From the NCBI GenBank assembly GCA_014377495.1, contig JACMPN010000170.1, positions 1 to 6,650 on the forward strand: a DNA stretch of 6,650 nt. The letters are read 5' to 3'. This DNA is from Candidatus Sericytochromatia bacterium. GTDB lineage: Bacteria > Cyanobacteriota > Sericytochromatia > JACMPN01. The position numbers and the translations under genes were made by a program. Positions 5,192 to 6,650 of this stretch are shown here, piece by piece. Each line of letters opens with the position of its first letter. Position 1 is the first letter of the stretch. Under the pieces are notes generated by a model that was not told where the DNA came from, searched no databases, and was given only the letters and a program-made list of their open reading frames with translations.

Positions 5192-6650
5192 ATGCCGCTG
5201 CAGGATCCGGTCGGCAGGCTCGCTGAGATGGATCTCGCCGCCAAAATCAGGCAGCTGATCGTCCCTGCGTTGCAGGCCGATATGCTGGACGCCCTGCCCG
5301 ACCGCATCAGCTGGGGTGGGTATATCGTCGTCCCGATGACCGTGGCCGAGTTGGCCCCGTTGGTGCAGCGGGCCCGGTCTCGGGCCGACATCCCCCTGCT
5401 CATCGGGGCCGACGTCGAAATGGGCGCCGGGCAGTCCCTCACCGGCGCCACTGTCCTGCCCACCGCCATGGCGATCGCTGCCACCGGCAACCCGGACAAT
5501 GCCTACGCCGTCGGCGTCCACACAGCCCAGGAATGCCGGGCGATGGGGATCAACTGGGCATTCGCACCGGTGGCCGACGTCAACAGCCAGCCACTGAACC
5601 CGATCATCAACGTGCGGGCATACGGCGACCAACCCGAACCCGTGGCCGCCTACGTACAGGCCTTCGTCCGTGGCTGCCAGGACGCAGGAGTGATGGCCAC
5701 CGCCAAGCACTTTCCCGGACACGGCGGCACCCACCGGGACTCCCACATCGAGTTGCCCCTCGTCACTGCCGACCGGGAGCTATTGCAACGGCGGGAACTG
5801 GTGCCGTTCCGGGCAGCCATCGCGGCCGACGTCGGGAGCGTGATGACGGCTCACCTCGGTGTGCCGGCCTATGACGATCCCCGGGTCCCGGCCACCTTTT
5901 CCCGGCCGATCATGACCAATCTGCTCAGACGGGAATTGGGGTTCGGCGGCCTGATCGTCACCGACGCCCTGATCATGGGTGGCGTCACCGCTGCGATGGA
6001 TGGCCGCACCGCTGCCGTGCAAGCCGTCCTCGCCGGATGTGATGTCCTGCTGGCGCCCGGCGATCCCGAAGCAACGGCGGCGGCACTGGAGGATGCCGTG
6101 AAGACGGGGCTCCTGCCACTCAGCCGGATCGATGAGAGTGTCATCCGCATCCTGCAGGCCAAAGCCCGGTTCGTGACACCGGATGCGCCTGCGGACTGGC
6201 CCGACCTGCTGGAAAGCGGCAGCACGCTTGCCCACCAACTGGCCGATGCAGCTGTCACCGTCCTTTGGGACCGTGGCGGGATGGTGCCGTTAGGACCGAA
6301 CATCCCGGTCACGACGTTGACCCTGGCCGACCACAGCGGGGCGTCCCGATACTGGACCGCCCTGTTGCAGGAAGCCGGCTGTCGGTCCATTTTCACCGTC
6401 GACCCGTCAGGTGATGCGGCTGGTCTGGCGAACGAGTTGGCCACAATCACCGGCCCCGTCCTGCTGACGATCTGCGCTGTGGCGGCACCATGGCAGGGCT
6501 TGACCGGATGGGCGCCCCAGTTCCTGGAACCTTTGCGGGCCTTGGCCCGGCGCGTCCCCCTGGGCCTCGTGCTGCTCGGCACCCCATATCTGGCCGATGC
6601 ACTGCCGGAGGCCACGCTGGCCATCTGCACCTATGCCTATGGGGCTGAAA
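5192..6650 (+). CDS. nagZ: NagZ-type family 3 glycoside hydrolase, partial at 3' end
   Basis: This is a predicted beta-N-acetylglucosaminidase, which in cell-wall recycling removes GlcNAc from muropeptides. The frame is open from the ATG at 5192 to the window edge (486 codons and one base), so the C-terminus is missing. The barrel domain covers about residues 10-330. It carries the NagZ signature KHFPGHGGTHRDSH (172-185), whose Asp183-His185 pair is the unusual general acid/base, and VTDALIMGG with nucleophile Asp258. Other GH3 marks are GADVEMGAG (72-80), INWAFAPVADVN (120-131) and MTAHLGVPAYD (218-228). Beyond 330 comes an Ala/Leu-rich region starting LADAAVTVLWDRGGMVPL, the typical entry to a GH3 C-terminal alpha/beta domain. 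Single-domain NagZ proteins are about 340 residues, so this is a longer, multi-domain form. There is no signal peptide; AGGGG lies about 7 bases ahead of the ATG. The enzyme name is family-level and the substrate is inferred from the Asp-His loop. Confidence 0.92.
   Translation, partial: MPLQDPVGRLAEMDLAAKIRQLIVPALQADMLDALPDRISWGGYIVVPMTVAELAPLVQRARSRADIPLLIGADVEMGAGQSLTGATVLPTAMAIAATGNPDNAYAVGVHTAQECRAMGINWAFAPVADVNSQPLNPIINVRAYGDQPEPVAAYVQAFVRGCQDAGVMATAKHFPGHGGTHRDSHIELPLVTADRELLQRRELVPFRAAIAADVGSVMTAHLGVPAYDDPRVPATFSRPIMTNLLRRELGFGGLIVTDALIMGGVTAAMDGRTAAVQAVLAGCDVLLAPGDPEATAAALEDAVKTGLLPLSRIDESVIRILQAKARFVTPDAPADWPDLLESGSTLAHQLADAAVTVLWDRGGMVPLGPNIPVTTLTLADHSGASRYWTALLQEAGCRSIFTVDPSGDAAGLANELATITGPVLLTICAVAAPWQGLTGWAPQFLEPLRALARRVPLGLVLLGTPYLADALPEATLAICTYAYGAE

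Noticed and set aside
5869..6630. 253-codon minus-strand frame inside the nagZ-like gene
   Set aside because: Antisense shadow with Ser/Arg/Ala-rich sequence; the plus strand carries the conserved GH3 catalytic motifs through this stretch.

Overview
This is a 6.65 kb stretch of a GC-rich bacterial chromosome (roughly 60% G+C by eye). Its eight genes are tightly spaced, housekeeping in type and bacterial in kind. I see no phage, transposon, CRISPR or defence genes. The lineage cannot be fixed from this window. The order infC-rpmI-rplT followed by a SpoU/TrmH-type RNA methyltransferase occurs in several phyla. thrS is not next to infC, and pheST is not next to rplT or the methyltransferase, so the layout is not the enterobacterial one.

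Left part (1-3320), all on the minus strand and read right to left. A good promoter (3284-3312) and a long, foldable leader of about 157 nt precede infC (IF3). infC probably begins at a rare ATT codon. rpmI (L35) follows 2 nt later and rplT (L20) 33 nt after that. The operon ends in a strong hairpin terminator at 1901-1963, which lies inside a larger inverted repeat (1871-1998). After a non-coding stretch with a REP-like double hairpin (1768-1828) come a 260-residue TrmH/SpoU RNA methyltransferase and then tatC, the core membrane component of twin-arginine translocation. The first 30 bases of the window hold a perfect C8G8 palindrome and a G-quadruplex motif.

Middle part (3320-4820), plus strand. 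ccdA diverges from the infC operon across a region of about 330 bp carrying promoters for both sides. It is followed by a secreted TlpA/ResA-type thioredoxin with a WCPPC active site. Together they form a recognisable route that moves reducing power from cytosolic thioredoxin across the membrane to an extracytoplasmic thiol reductase, usually for cytochrome c maturation. A strong two-way terminator (4789-4820) closes the pair.

Right part (4820-6650). A 77-residue glutaredoxin-like protein with CPYC lies on the minus strand, converging on tlpA. It diverges from a family 3 glycoside hydrolase of the NagZ (beta-N-acetylglucosaminidase) type, which runs off the right edge with at least 486 residues. 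This is longer than the usual single-domain NagZ and implies a second domain.

No clearly new multi-gene system is visible. The points most worth a second look are the ATT start and structured leader of infC, the nested inverted repeat around the rplT terminator, the C8G8/G4 element and the extended NagZ-like enzyme.
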